From assembly GCA_038049695.1 (NCBI GenBank), contig CP142451.1, forward strand, positions 66,035,501 through 66,099,500: a DNA stretch of 64,000 nucleotides, written 5' to 3'. Positions within the stretch are counted from its first letter, which is position 1. Each line of letters starts with the position of its first letter. Position numbers and translations under genes: made by a program. The notes under the pieces are model-generated. The model saw only the letters and a program-made list of their open reading frames with translations. It ran no database searches and was not told the DNA's origin. Below, piece by piece: positions 11,543 to 23,511 of the stretch. The DNA comes from Cinnamomum chago (lineage: Eukaryota > Streptophyta > Magnoliopsida > Laurales > Lauraceae).

Positions 11543-12144
11543 TCTCCCCCTTTGCAATTTGATGGCAACTTACTCATCATTGACATTTCACACTTAGTCT
11601 TCAGCTCCCCCTAAGCTGGACAAGTCTTGAAATCTTCTTGGATGCTTCTTCTCTTAGCTTGGGCTCTTGGGCTCTTTTCTTCAATCTTCTTGATGCTTGG
11701 AGCTTGATCATTCTTCAAGCTTTCTTTCCATCTTCCTATCTTTAGCCAAGCATCTTCTTTAGCTCCAAGCTTTCTTTCTTCTATTTGCTCTCCCCCTTTG
11801 ACCATGCTTCTTTCTCCTCTTGAGAACTTGAAAGCTTTCTCCCCCTTTGATGGATAGGAGATCTTCGAGTACTTGAACTCTCGAACTCTCTCCCCCTTTG
11901 AAGAGTAGGAGATCTTTGAGTCACACTTGAACTCTCTCTCCCCCTTTGCCATTAAATTGCAAAGGTAACACACATGAAATAAGGAAAATACCTTTAGTAG
12001 CACCTGTTAACAAATGAAATCGAAAATGAAATACATAACAGGCTATCATGTGAGGTAGTAGTCTCTAAGGGCTCAAAGGCAATCCAAGGGTGAATTTGAT
12101 CAAAACTAATACTTCTTATGAAGGTTTACACTCCCCCTCAATCC
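11543..12144 (-). repeat. Multiplied polypurine tracts, unit 3
   Basis: Repeat of the 5595-6196 cluster, with the LTR-proximal tract at 11543-11554. Confidence 0.78.
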
Positions 12145-13915
12145 ATTCTCTCCTTTTGTCAAACTCTTGACAAAGATTTAACTATTAGGTACAAGAAGAA
12201 GATGGTTTAACCAAGTGAGGGTCAACTTCAAAGAAAGGATTAGATTCATTTAACTATAAAGCACAATATGATCAAATTACCAAAAGAGAGCAAGGTCTAA
12301 TGAGAGAAACGATCATGGATACCAATTGAAATAAACATATCAATTGAGATTAAAGGATGTGACTATTAACACAATCACTCTAAGATGGATTTAAGAATAT
12401 TACTATTAGGAAAAATCCAAATAAGAGCTATCCATGATGCAATGGGGTTTATTCAAACATAGCATCAATCGTTATAACTATGAAAATCATATGCTATGAA
12501 AGTTTTTGAAATCATTTCACTCAAACTATAAATATGACTATTAATGTGCATGAATGAGTGAAATGAAATTCAAGCATGAAGCCAACCTCAACTAATAGCC
12601 AACCACTATTATGAACACATAAACATGGTGGTCATGAGATATACCTATATGAGCAAAAGAGGTGGCAATCATGAGCATTATGATGCTAATGGTGTGTGAC
12701 ATGGAACAAATATATAACTTATCAAGTTCAATCCAATGCACACAAGGTTTATCACATTCTCAAGAAATCAAATCAATCAAAAATTATACCAATAGAAACC
12801 AATTGAATTTGATAACATGATAAAGAGCAAGAATGCGGCAAACTCCATCAAGCATCATAAATGTATATTCATCACTTTAAAAATATAACTATTGAGCATA
12901 GTGATGAACATGGTAAATTGCAATGCAAAAGAATATTACTTGGCAATGCATGCAATTTTCAAAGTGTCAAAATCATATGAATTCAACTACTAAGATATCC
13001 ATCAACCATCATAAATGCAAGGAATTGATTTCAAAGAGTTTCATATGATTAAGATCACTACTTATGAAGTTGAAACATGTATAAGGATAACACCAAGAGT
13101 ATCTACATGAATCAACATCATAACCATCCAAAAAGAAATGACTATTAGGCATAGAGGATGGATTTGGGTTCTAGTATGGTTTCTACAAATGTAACTAAGG
13201 TCACAACCATACATGGAACCAATTGTCATTAGCATATTAAAAGAATAACTAAATAAGCAAAGATGCAAACAACATTCATTTCCATTTCTAAGATAATGAA
13301 ACCAAAAGAAAAAGGAAATGAGAATCATGGAACATGCTTGAATGAATATAACTAGTGATGTTATAGAGCATTTCCAATCAAACAATCTTCAAATCATTTT
13401 GGTAAACAAAATCCAACAATGAGCATAAAAAGAATGATTTTGAAGATCAATTATCAACATTGTATTTGAAAAGATATAACTTAATTGAAACACATACAAG
13501 TTGATTATTCAAAACAATGATTTTCCATATTAAAGTATAACTTAGAAGTCCATGGAAAAACTTGAATTGAGTCAAATCATTTGTTCAAATAGTCTTACAA
13601 ATGATTCAACAACAATTGATCATGAATAAATCTAGCTATGAAAGCTTTTAACATCACAATCAATTAATCATGTAAAGAAATGCAATGCAAGGCATATGAG
13701 TGCAAAAAGCAAATCAAACATGATGAAATTATAATCAAAAGATTTTGAAAACCATGAAGTGTAACTTAGAATGGTGTATGAAAACAAAATCAATTGATCA
13801 TAAAGAAGCAATGCATTTTATGAAATGTAACTAAGAAAGAACATAATGCAAAGCAACATGACCAACAAAATGATTTAACTATTAAAGGATAGGTTGGTCA
13901 AGGAGGTTCAAGGCC
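12145..13915 (-). other. Non-coding internal region of array unit 3
   Basis: Same as units 1 and 2; no credible gene. Confidence 0.6.
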
Positions 13916-15448
13916 CTAAGGTTTGTCTAGGTAAATGACTTTGGGAATCCACCTAAGGTCTTGAGAGGGTTGAACTTTGAGGTCTAATTTGGAATTCTCA
14001 CCAACTATAGGAGATTTAACTTGATAAATTTTCAATTTGAACTTATCACCATGATATTTAGATTTTACTAAATTTGGTTTAGAATGGTGATTAGTCTTTT
14101 GATGTTGGTGAGTTTTCTTCTTAGGGGATTGATTCATTTTTCTTTTCTTCTTATTTTCTCCCTTTCTTTGACTTTTGAAATTTAGATTTAACTTTGTAAT
14201 TTTCTTCAAAAGTTCTTTCATGTCTTGACTTAAGGGAGGAAGGTTGAGAAGCTTTTTGTTAATAGATTCTTTTAAACTTGGTTTGACTTGTTTAACCTTT
14301 TTAGAATCTATTTTTGGAGACTCCTTGTTAATTGGTTTAACTTGTTTAAGCTTTATGGAGTCTTCCTTTGTTTTTAGTGTCTTACCCTTCAAGTTTGATT
14401 TTACTTTCTTGAGTTCAAGGATGGGTTTAGACACATAGCTTCTTTTCCTTAGTTTGCACTCAAACCTAAAGTGTCCTTCATTGCCACAATAATCACATTT
14501 TGTTTTGGGCAAGGGAGAAAGAGTGCTAGAGAAAGAGGACTCACCTTTCACAAATGTGTTGGTGAATTTAGGGTCATAAGACATATTCCTATTAAATCCA
14601 ATACCCGTCCTATCTCCATGAGATTTACCCAATTTAAATAATTTTTCAAGTTTATCTTCACTTTGGGTAAACTTGCACTCATACTTTTGTTTATTGTTTT
14701 CAAGTTGAGTGACTTTGGTTATAAGGATTGAATTTTCATTTTTAACTTTAGAAAGTTCATTTTCAATTTCCTTATATTTGATTAGCTCTTCATTGGCAAG
14801 TTTTACTTCATTAACAACTTTAGATCCAAGTTCTTTTGTTTTTAACTTACTTTTGATCAACTTGGCTTCTAAAATGTCAAAGTCTTCATCTTGTCTTTTA
14901 ATTGTATCTCTTAGGTTTAAATTTTCATTTTTAATCTCATCACAATTTATCTTAATCTCATTTAATTCATCTTGAGCATTAGATAAATTTTCCTTAGAGA
15001 TAGTCAATTTAGATTCAAGATTGTTAAAGTCTTTATCTTGCCTTTGTAATTGATCTCTTAGTTTTAGATTTTCTTTATTAAGATGATCATAACCTATCTT
15101 TAATTCTTTTAGTTCATCTTGAGTGTTAGATAGATTATTTAAAGAGATCATGAACTTAGAGTCTAGACATTTTATTACTTCTTCTTTCTCTCTAAGTTCA
15201 TCTTTTGAAGATGCTAGCTCTTTGTTTAGGTTTTTAGATTCTTCCCTTAAACTTTTGTTTTTCTTTTCAAGCTTTAAGGATATTTCATATAATTCTTCAA
15301 AAGCTTGTTGAAGGTCTTCTTCATTATATTCATTTTCTTCTTCTTTTGGATCAAATTGATTTTCATTAGTTTGAGAGTTTGAAACTCCAAAAGAAGGAAG
15401 AGTGAGGGGTCTAGAAGAATCTACAAAGTCTAGCCTAGTGAAGTCCAT
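13916..15448 (-). CDS. Gag-type protein of Sirevirus-like element, unit 3
   Basis: Third complete copy of the 510-residue protein, identical in translation to the other two. It belongs to the outermost unit; its LTR (15564-17490) is the one that meets foreign sequence. Confidence 0.85.
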   Translation of the reverse strand: MDFTRLDFVDSSRPLTLPSFGVSNSQTNENQFDPKEEENEYNEEDLQQAFEELYEISLKLEKKNKSLREESKNLNKELASSKDELREKEEVIKCLDSKFMISLNNLSNTQDELKELKIGYDHLNKENLKLRDQLQRQDKDFNNLESKLTISKENLSNAQDELNEIKINCDEIKNENLNLRDTIKRQDEDFDILEAKLIKSKLKTKELGSKVVNEVKLANEELIKYKEIENELSKVKNENSILITKVTQLENNKQKYECKFTQSEDKLEKLFKLGKSHGDRTGIGFNRNMSYDPKFTNTFVKGESSFSSTLSPLPKTKCDYCGNEGHFRFECKLRKRSYVSKPILELKKVKSNLKGKTLKTKEDSIKLKQVKPINKESPKIDSKKVKQVKPSLKESINKKLLNLPPLSQDMKELLKKITKLNLNFKSQRKGENKKKRKMNQSPKKKTHQHQKTNHHSKPNLVKSKYHGDKFKLKIYQVKSPIVGENSKLDLKVQPSQDLRWIPKVIYLDKP

Positions 15449-15548
15449 TTAAATGATTTTCAAGTAATCACAACTCTAGGGTTTTAACTCTAGGTTTTTA
15501 CACCTAATCAAGAGTTCCAAACACTTGATCCTAAGGGATAGAGCACTT

Positions 15549-15561
15549 GGCTCTGATACCA
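15549..15561 (-). other. Primer-binding site, unit 3
   Basis: TGGTATCAGAGCC on the minus strand, two bases from the end of LTR 3. Confidence 0.92.
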
Positions 15562-15563
15562 AT

Positions 15564-17490
15564 TGAAAGTCCACGAGGATCCTAACCCTAGAGGGGGGGG
15601 GGGTGAATAGGGTGAGCTACAACTAATGACTAATTATGACCAATTTTAATTTCTTAAACTAAACTAGTCACAAGTGGTGATTATAAGAAAAAATGCGGAA
15701 GCTCAAATAAACAATCACCACAAAAGCATGCACCACAACACAATATTTATAGTGGTTCGGCCAACGTGCCTACATCCACTACCGGCTTGTGTCTCCAACA
15801 CCCCACCGGATTCCACTAAGTATGCTTTTTACTAGGCTAAGCAATAACCCTTACAATGTGCTTTTCTAGGCTAAGCAATAACCTTACAAGATGCTTTTCA
15901 AAGGCTAAGCAATAACCTTACAAGATGTTTTTCAAAGGCTAAGCAATAACCTTACAAGTTGCTTTTCTTAGGCTTAGCAATAACCTTTACAAATATAGTT
16001 TTCTCAAAGAAAGTGTCTTAACAAAAGAACACTCTAAGAGATTACAATTTAAGCTCAATGGAATTGCCTCTTGAATAGGCTAATATGAAAGTGAAAACTA
16101 AACTCACACAAACACTCTATGAATGCAAAGATGTATGCTTATGAGGTGTGTGTGTGATGGCTTCAATCAAGTTAAAAAAGAAAGCTTAATCAAATATATT
16201 GCTTAAAGCAATTCAAAGTTTAAAGCTCATAAAAGATTGATTGAAGTCTTATGCAAATCACATGTATGAAATTCAACTTGTTTATGACATGAAAATCAAG
16301 GACTAACAAGTTGTATGAAAATGGCTAATTTAGAACATGTGATGCATGTGCATGTTGTTTTCAAAACCAAATTAATTTTACTAATGTTTAAATGAATGAA
16401 AACAACAAGCAATGTTTCAACCAAGTGATATAATCATGCAATACAAGAAATCCAAGATTTATGACTAAACATGATTAAGAAAGTTTAAAACAAAACTTGG
16501 TTTGAAAACAAAGTGATGAATCCAATTCTTGAATATCAAAGATGAAGGGAAGAATGGATTCAACACATCATTGTTATCATGCTTGAAATCAATTTCCAAA
16601 GTTTCAAACAAAGCACATAACAAATGATTAAATCAAAGTAAAACTTACTTGGAGATTTAACTTAGTTGATCCAAGCTTAAGCTTTACTTAATGACCCTTT
16701 AGCCTCTCTTAGTTCCTCCCCTTTGTCTTGTCTCAAAGCTCCTCAAAGAAGGCTTAAAAATCTCCAACCAAAGACAAAGGAAAGAGCTCATTTAAATACC
16801 AAAAACTGCCCAACGGCTAGTTTGGCCGGTTGACCGGCCATGACAGGCCGGTAGACCGGCCAAGCACAACGGTCATAAAAATAGCCGTTGTGTTTTGGGT
16901 CATCCTGCACTATGGCCGGTTAACCGGGCTAACATGGCCGGTTAACCGGCTACACTGCGGGTTGACCACCCCGGTTAACCCCATGGTTAACCCCGCAGCA
17001 CCAAAATTCCCAAAAAATGCATTTTTCACAGTTTTGCTTGGGGGAACTTTTTGGCCACTAAATCAAGCTTGGAAAACATGTTTTAAAGATTCTAAAGGTT
17101 TTTAAAACATGACATAAAAAGCCTAAAAAGTTTCAAAACTTTTAAAACAAAGGCTTGCTTGATTTCTTGAAAACTCTTTTCAAATGAAATTGCATACACA
17201 AAAGATTCTTTTTGTGATGAATGTATGCAAAACTCAAACCTAAATTCACAAGATGATTTTCCAAATATAATGCACAATGAATTAGGTTTTCAAAAGAGTT
17301 TGGGTTTCAAAACTAATGCATCCAAGTTTAAAACCAAAACATGCATAAAACAAAAGCTTTTCCAAATCTTAAAAGCTATGCATGAATGAAACTAAATTTC
17401 AAGGTTTTCTAAAACAATGCAAGTGTGAGAATTCAAATGATGCTAAAGTGCAAATGCATCCATCAAATTGCAAATACAAAATCCCTAACA
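15564..17490 (-). repeat. LTR 3, outer 5' LTR of the array (1927 bp)
   Basis: The G run is 11 long (15593-15603). TATA-like box at 16790-16798, palindromic block at 16824-16997. It ends at CCCTAACA (17490) exactly where the other LTRs end, but the next bases (GTGGGAGC) belong to a different copia element. This is therefore the true outer edge; GTGGG is the expected 5-base target copy, unverifiable here because the other edge is outside the window. Confidence 0.9.
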
Positions 17491-20330
17491 GTGGGAGCTT
17501 GACCTCCTTGATCAGGGCTTTTTCTAATTAGCCACCCGCATTTGTGTAGTTTGATCTTTCAGTAGAGTGTGAACAAACTCCTTAGGCAAATCCGACCTTC
17601 TTACCCAAATTTGAGTCATCTTGGGTGGAGAAAAATTCTTCCGCCAATGCTTGGTCTTGTGTAGACTTTGCAGCTTCTTGTAATAGAGACGAATGTGTCC
17701 TTTCTTTCCACAATGGCGACAAGTGGATGTGCGTGCAGCGCGTGGCATATTCTTTTTCTTGAAACTACTCGGCACATTATGTATGTGTGCAGTAGTATGT
17801 GCAACACTTGAAACAAAATAGTTTTACCTTTAACATTTGAAGTGGATGCACCATGATCATAACCGAGACCGCTTCTGTCAAAAGGGGACTTCTGGCTACA
17901 CAAGATGTTTGTAAGAGTTCTCAAACCAGTGTTCATCTTTTTTAGCGAAGCTTGTTTCACTTCTACCTCAGACAGTGATCTTCAATCTTCATTGCAAATC
18001 TTTATTTTCAACTTTCACCTTTTGTAACTCTATTCTTAAGGTCTCGATCTCTTGATCAGCCTTCTTGAATTTCTGACCATCCACGGTCAAATTTTCAGCT
18101 ATGCAATTCTTCTGACTTTCCAAGAGATGAACATTTTCAAGTGCTTGCTCTAATTCAATTTTCAATGCAGAGTTTTCTTCATGAGCAGCCTTAAAGTTGA
18201 TAGTAATCTTACTGCCATACTTTGTCATCCAGACACAATTAGCATATGTAGTATGATACAACTCTTCATAATCGTTCTTTTGTTCTGACATCTCATGATC
18301 ATGATCTTCATCAGTATCATTGTCAGACAGAGACTTAACCATGAAAGCCACAAACATGCCATTCACAATTTCAGAAGTATCAATTGAAGGTTCTTTTTCT
18401 TCTTCTGATGACTCTTCATCCCAAGTTGTGTTGAGATCCTTTTTCATTGTACCATTTTTCTTGTTGGCACACTCATTAGCATAGTGACCATAGCCTTGGC
18501 ACTCAAAACACTCAGTTCTTTCCGCAGAATCCGTCTTCTCAAATTTAGAACTCTTCCACTTGACTTGTTTTAACTTCATATACTTCTTGAGCAATTAAAC
18601 AATTCAGACATATTATCTTCAACCTCAGATTCAGAATCAGACTCAATTTTCTTTTCAGTCTTCCTTTTTTAGTCTGAGATGGATTTCAAAGCAGTACATT
18701 TCTCTTTAGATTTTCCTTTATCCCAACGGTTTGCTTCAAAGTTCTGAACATTTCCAACCAGCTGGTTAACCTTGACGGTATCAAGATTCTTATTTTCTTC
18801 TATAGCATTAACTTTAGAATTGAACCACAAAGGTAGAGACCTCAGAATTTTCTTGATAATCTTTTTTTCTGATATTTCTTCACCCAGAATGAAAACAGAA
18901 TTGACAATATCATTCAGCTTTGCATTAAATTGATCAAATGTCTCATCTTTTTCCATCACAATGGTTTCAAATTCTTTAGCCAGCCTTTGCAATTTTGATT
19001 GCTTCATCGTGTCTGTACCCTCATAAATTGTATGCAAGACATCCCATGCTTCTTTTGCAGTTTTCCATGTAGATATCCTACGGAACTCTTCAGCAGACAC
19101 TCCATTGTATATGCTATTCACGGCCTTGTTATTACAATTGGAGTCATGTTTCTCATCCTTAGTCCATTAGGCTTTAGGTTTAATAATAGTTTTTCCATCA
19201 ACCATAATTGTTGGTTTGGAGTAGCCCCCCTCAACAATATCTCAAACATCATTATCAATGGACTTAAGGAACTCAATCATTATTTGCTTCCAATATGCAT
19301 AATTAGAACCATCTAGCAAAGGGGGCTTAGAAGTTGATGTCCATTCTCAATTGAATGCTATTCTAGAAATCTCTTAGGATCAAACACAACAACTTAGTCT
19401 AACCCGCTATGATACCAAATGAAGGTTTATGGTACGAGATCTTTAGATTGGTCCACTCAATAAATCAGCCCAATAGTGTGCAAAAAATAATAATCTACGC
19501 AGTGGAAATAAAATCACAAGCACACACCATAAGGGCACCACATTTAGCATAGAAAACCCTAACCGGGTGAAAAACCAGGGATCCGAACTGGATCAACAAT
19601 CAAACACTATGAATCTCGTAATTACAAGAAACTTAGATTTCCTCTCTAGATATCCCCTAACTAAGGACTGAAGTTACCTTGTGTCGCTTCGCGCTTCAAC
19701 GACTTCACACCATTGATTGCGATAAACTCAATCCAGCGATTGACTCCTCAAATCTTCTACGTAAGAAGATGATCTTCTACAAGGGATGCAGAATAACTTG
19801 ACTCTCTAGAGTACTTGGCAGTACAACTCTTCAATAAATTTCTAGAGAAAATTTCTCTCAATTAGATCTCTAATTCAGAATTGAGAGATGATCTGTGTCT
19901 TTTTGGGTTGTGAGAAACACCCAATATATAGCCCCAAGTCCGTGCAAGAGACTCCTAATAATAATACACTCAGAATAGCAATTCATCTCAAACTTTTAGT
20001 CAGAGTCTGGATCAAACTGGGCTTCTCCCTGCGCCATTCTCGCTATTGCGAGGCATGTCTCGAGTTATATGATCTGACAACAGATTTTGTGTTGTTTTTT
20101 CCTTTTTTTTTTTTTTTTACCCAACAACCTTTTGACCTTACACCGACCCCTTATGCCAACTCCAAATCTGACACCCCCAAATTCAACACACGCCAAATCC
20201 GACAACGCATTCCAAATCCTACACCGCCAAATCATGCCAAGGAGGCCCCACATGCCAAATCCAACACTGCCAATCAACTCCTCGTCACCAACTACGAAAC
20301 ATAGATCATTTTGGCACAAATCCATGACCA
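17491..20330 (-). mobile_element. Older two-knuckle Ty1/copia (Sirevirus-type) element, 5' part
   Basis: Minus-strand order from the right: LTR (from about 20.3 kb, edge not resolved, to 19420), PBS TGGTATCATAGCGGG (19403-19417), UBN2-type capsid domain (18669-19121, with the typical AKEAWDVL and WFNSKV stretches), first zinc knuckle CX2CX4HX4C plus acidic and coiled-coil region (17989-18594), second knuckle region (17524-17775, CRHCGKKGH). This is the full domain order of a Sirevirus Gag, spread over several frames, so it is an old, broken copy with several breaks. Nothing beyond Gag is seen because the tandem array begins at 17491. Confidence 0.75.
19420..20330 (-). repeat. 5' LTR of the older copia element (right edge uncertain)
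   Basis: Starts two bases from the PBS with TGAAGG (plus strand), as expected for an LTR ending in CA on the minus strand. A good TATA box, GCTATATATTGG, lies at about 19921-19932 (minus). Short repeats around GCCAAATCCGACA (20155-20270) lie upstream of it, in the U3 position. A T-rich run is at 20094-20118. No second LTR or target duplication is available to fix the edge. Confidence 0.5.
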
Positions 20331-20901
20331 GCAACCCCCTGAACCAAGCTCCCTTCTTTGTTTGAGCTTCTTAGAGGTAAGAGATCATGCTCCTTTGGTT
20401 GTTTTCATGATCTAGAGGTCTATTTGTATCACATATGTCACATGCGCGAGGTGGTTCCAAGTGTAGCATGGGTTTTTTATGTTTTGGATATTTCCGAAGT
20501 TGATTCTAGGGAATTTTAAGAGGTGTTTCCAGCTAGTTTTAGAGGTAACTAGAAGTACTTTGGGAGTTCATAAAGGCCAAGGCAAGTCTCCAATTTAATT
20601 ACCATAGCATGTGTCGGTTATTTACTTTGATTCTCAAAATTATACTCAATGTCTTAGATGTTGAGAAATGCATGATTTTGATTCTATTTGAATTGCTATT
20701 TCTTGTCAAAATTTGTGATTTTTATGACTCTTTTTTCAAAAAGTGTTAAAGGAACAAAAGCCGTAAATTATGGGCTCAATATAGGCCAAACTGAGCCTCA
20801 TAGCTGGCCAAATGAACCACGTGGCGAAAATTCTTCATTCTATGGCCGATAGAAAAATTTGTTCTATAGGCGACCGTAGAATAAATTCTCCTATGGCCGG
20901 G
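20331..20901 (+). repeat. Fragment related to the TGTAAGACC LTR family
   Basis: Non-coding. The stretch around 20575-20900 resembles in order the middle of the LTR at 44671-47603: the AAGGCAAGT segment, then a block of imperfect palindromes (near 20840-20875, TTCTATGGCCGATAGAA type). It stops where the next LTR begins. Weak resemblance by eye. Confidence 0.3.
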
Positions 20902-23511
20902 TGATGAGTCCTAAAAAGTGCATATTTTCATACACATTTTGGACCATTTTAAGGACTTATTGATATTAAAGAATCTCATTTAGCGTCAAATCATGTTTAT
21001 ATACATTTTGGACCCATTGTAGTGCATTCATGCATAATTTGCTCAAAAATCACACTTTTCGCATAAATTCATGAAACTTGTCATTTTTTAAAATCTCTTT
21101 TTGGAAAGTTGGTTATTTTGATGCATCATGAGACAAGTAGGGTCTCATGCATCGTCTATTAAAATTTTGTACATAGAATTATTCTTGAATTTATTTGTTT
21201 TAATTTGTATAGGAAAAATGAAGAATTGGACCCACATTGGTGAAATTTGAGAGAGATCAAGGGTAAGATATCTTTCATGGTGGATCCATATATCTTAGTA
21301 TTTTAGAGAGTTTGAAAAGTCAACAATGGAAAGCTAGATTTAGAATTTCAAGATCAAGAAAGGAAACTTCAGATTTGGTAAGATCTAATGCTTACTAAGT
21401 TTGAAATTCAAAAATCAAGAAAAGGAAAGTGTGCCAGAAGAGTTAACCAGTCAATCAAATAAGATTAGAAGCAAACCAAAGATTAAGGGGGAGGGGGGGG
21501 GGGTGGGAGGGGGGTGGTCAAGAAACAAAGAAGGAAAGATCCCAAGATCCCTTTGGACGTCCACACGGGTCCCACACACCCCGTTGCACAACTAACAACA
21601 TAAACTTCCATGTGTACAATTATTTCTGGATTTTTCAAGAGAATCAAGATTAAAATGGCCATAACTCTCAATCCAACCGTTAGATCGGCACAATCTATCC
21701 ATAGTTGGAAAGCTCCTTTTGAGTAGATATTTGTGGAGTTCAAGATTGCATCAATCGGAGCTAAAAAAGAGGGATCTATGACCTTCAAATATTAGTACTA
21801 AAATTTATACTCAGGATTGCAATTTTGCACATGGAAAGAACCAAAAGTCTCTCACTCACGTTGCTATTTCTTTGAAGACTTGTTGGCCAAGGAAGGGAAT
21901 TACCATACGAAGAAGATTTCGTGTTACAAACTTGGAACAAAGAAAGAAAGGAAGAGAACAAAAATCTATAAATTGAAGACATAGGCATCCCTCTCCTCTT
22001 ATGGGAAGATAGACCACATCTCTCTAGAATTACTATTAAACTCCATCTTCTTCCTCTCTCCTTCTCTCCATTGAAGTCCTCAAGGAGATTTGGCCTAGAA
22101 ATCACACTACGCCCTTGGGTTTTTCACCAAGAATAGGCTTCTCATCCTAGTATGTAATTGTCTTGGTTTATTTTTTTTTATCTTATGTAAAGACTTTGCA
22201 TATTAGTAAAAGTGTTGCTTACTCTTTTCAATTTTTCTTTCTTGTCCTTGGGTGATTGGTGCTTGTTTTATATTTCTTTTCTTGTTGTGTTTGGATGAGC
22301 ATGATTCAAATTATGACCCCACTTAGAATAGAATTTTGAAAGAGAAGAATAAACTTTCATACGTTGAAATTTATGTTCTTCCACACATTTACTTTTCTTG
22401 CGCTTACTACACATTTAAATTCTTAAACTTTTTTTATTTTATTTATTTCTATGATCAGTTCAATTTTATGACTATTTTTGCATAGTTTATAGTTGGAACT
22501 AGTTAGCATTGCATGCATATTCATATTGGTGGAGTTTAAATATGTTTAAGTTGCTAGTTATTCAAGTATTGAAAACTGAGTTTAAATTTGGAATCAGAGT
22601 TGTGACTTGAAAGGATAACAAAAATCAGTGATTTGCAAGAAGAATTAAAGCCAAACACTTTAAAACTCATATCCTAACATATAAGTGCACAATTCTGCAC
22701 ATTGTTGCAGAAATTTCAGGACAGATTTTGAGTGAAAAGTTTCCATTAGAAACCTGAACAAAACAAGTTATATTTTGATAAAACTTGGTGAAATTAAAGT
22801 TTGATCAGTGTACTTTCAAACACTAGAATTCCAAACAAAAATAACTTTGGCAAGATGGGAAACCAGTGGCTCAAACATGGCTGGTTGGATCCACCTATGT
22901 GCAGAATTTCTGCACAGTTTCAGTTTTTAGGTCATGTTCATCCACTCATATCTTATTCGTTTAAAATCCTTTTTTGCTTCCCTTTTTTTTTTATTTGACT
23001 CATGCATCATTGTAGTTCGGAACCCAGAAATTAAACTTAATTTTAAGTTGCACTGGGATAGACAAATTCATACATAAAAATATCCCACAATACTAGTTGT
23101 CCAGACTTGGAATTTTTCAGCATATCATGGCATACATTGCATTACTAACTTTACTACCTTTCTAATTTATATTTCTTTTGTTTCTAGTTTAGTTTCTTAG
23201 CTTTTTTATTGGTACCTTTTATTTTGATGTTCTAACTTGTGCGTTCTTTTGTAGCAACTTGTGATTCATTTTAGATTTAGGTTTCTACTTTAGGAAATTG
23301 TTTATTTCATTGGATTGTAATTTATTTGGTTTTTGAAAAGTAGTAATGATGGTTGTAATTCTTTCTAGTTTCTTAGGATAGATTTATATTTTTAATTTAG
23401 GGCGGGTAGAAGTAGAAGAGAAGCCTTAATTTACATTGTTCCATGTGGATCGACCCGATCTCACCAGTTTTATTACTACAGTCGTTGCTCTACACTTGGA
23501 GCTCACGATCA
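20902..23511 (+). repeat. Ty3/gypsy LTR (probable 5' LTR, 2610 bp)
   Basis: Begins TGATGAGTCC, a common Ty3/gypsy LTR start, and ends with the GTGGATCGACCCG...CACGATCA pattern typical of Athila/Tat LTR ends. It is followed by a decayed PBS-like segment (AGTTGAGCGTTG). A TATA box (CTATAAATTG) lies near 21966. It also has stretches typical of these LTRs (GTTGGAAAGCTCC near 21700) and a long G-rich run (21487-21513). No matching 5-base flanks, so it is not a clean solo LTR; the rest of its element was not found. Old. Confidence 0.5.

Larger units (their letters stand above)
1..17490 (-). mobile_element. Tandem array of a gag-only Sirevirus-like Ty1/copia element
   Basis: Three internal regions (the leftmost cut by the window start) alternate with three LTRs in one orientation. 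The period is 5952 then 5948-5949 bases. Base-by-base reading shows the copies differ almost only in the length of a poly-G run in the LTR and one substitution (7012). Each unit has, in minus-strand order, LTR, a PBS matching initiator Met tRNA (TGGTATCAGAGCC), a 510-codon gag-type ORF, about 1.8 kb without coding potential, a cluster of polypurine tracts, then the next LTR. No protease, integrase or reverse transcriptase is recognisable, so the element looks whole but non-autonomous. Multiplied polypurine tracts and LTR palindromes are known Sirevirus hallmarks. Shared LTRs between units fit unequal LTR recombination. The right edge abuts another copia gag region at 17491; the left edge is outside the window. 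Confidence 0.88.

Noticed and set aside
21483-21788. 101-codon minus-strand frame ending in a proline run
   Set aside because: The proline run is the G-rich low-complexity tract of the gypsy LTR; not a gene.
20902-23511. Solo LTR with target duplication
   Set aside because: The five bases on either side (CCGGG and AGTTG) do not match, and a PBS-like segment follows, so it is kept only as a probable 5' LTR.
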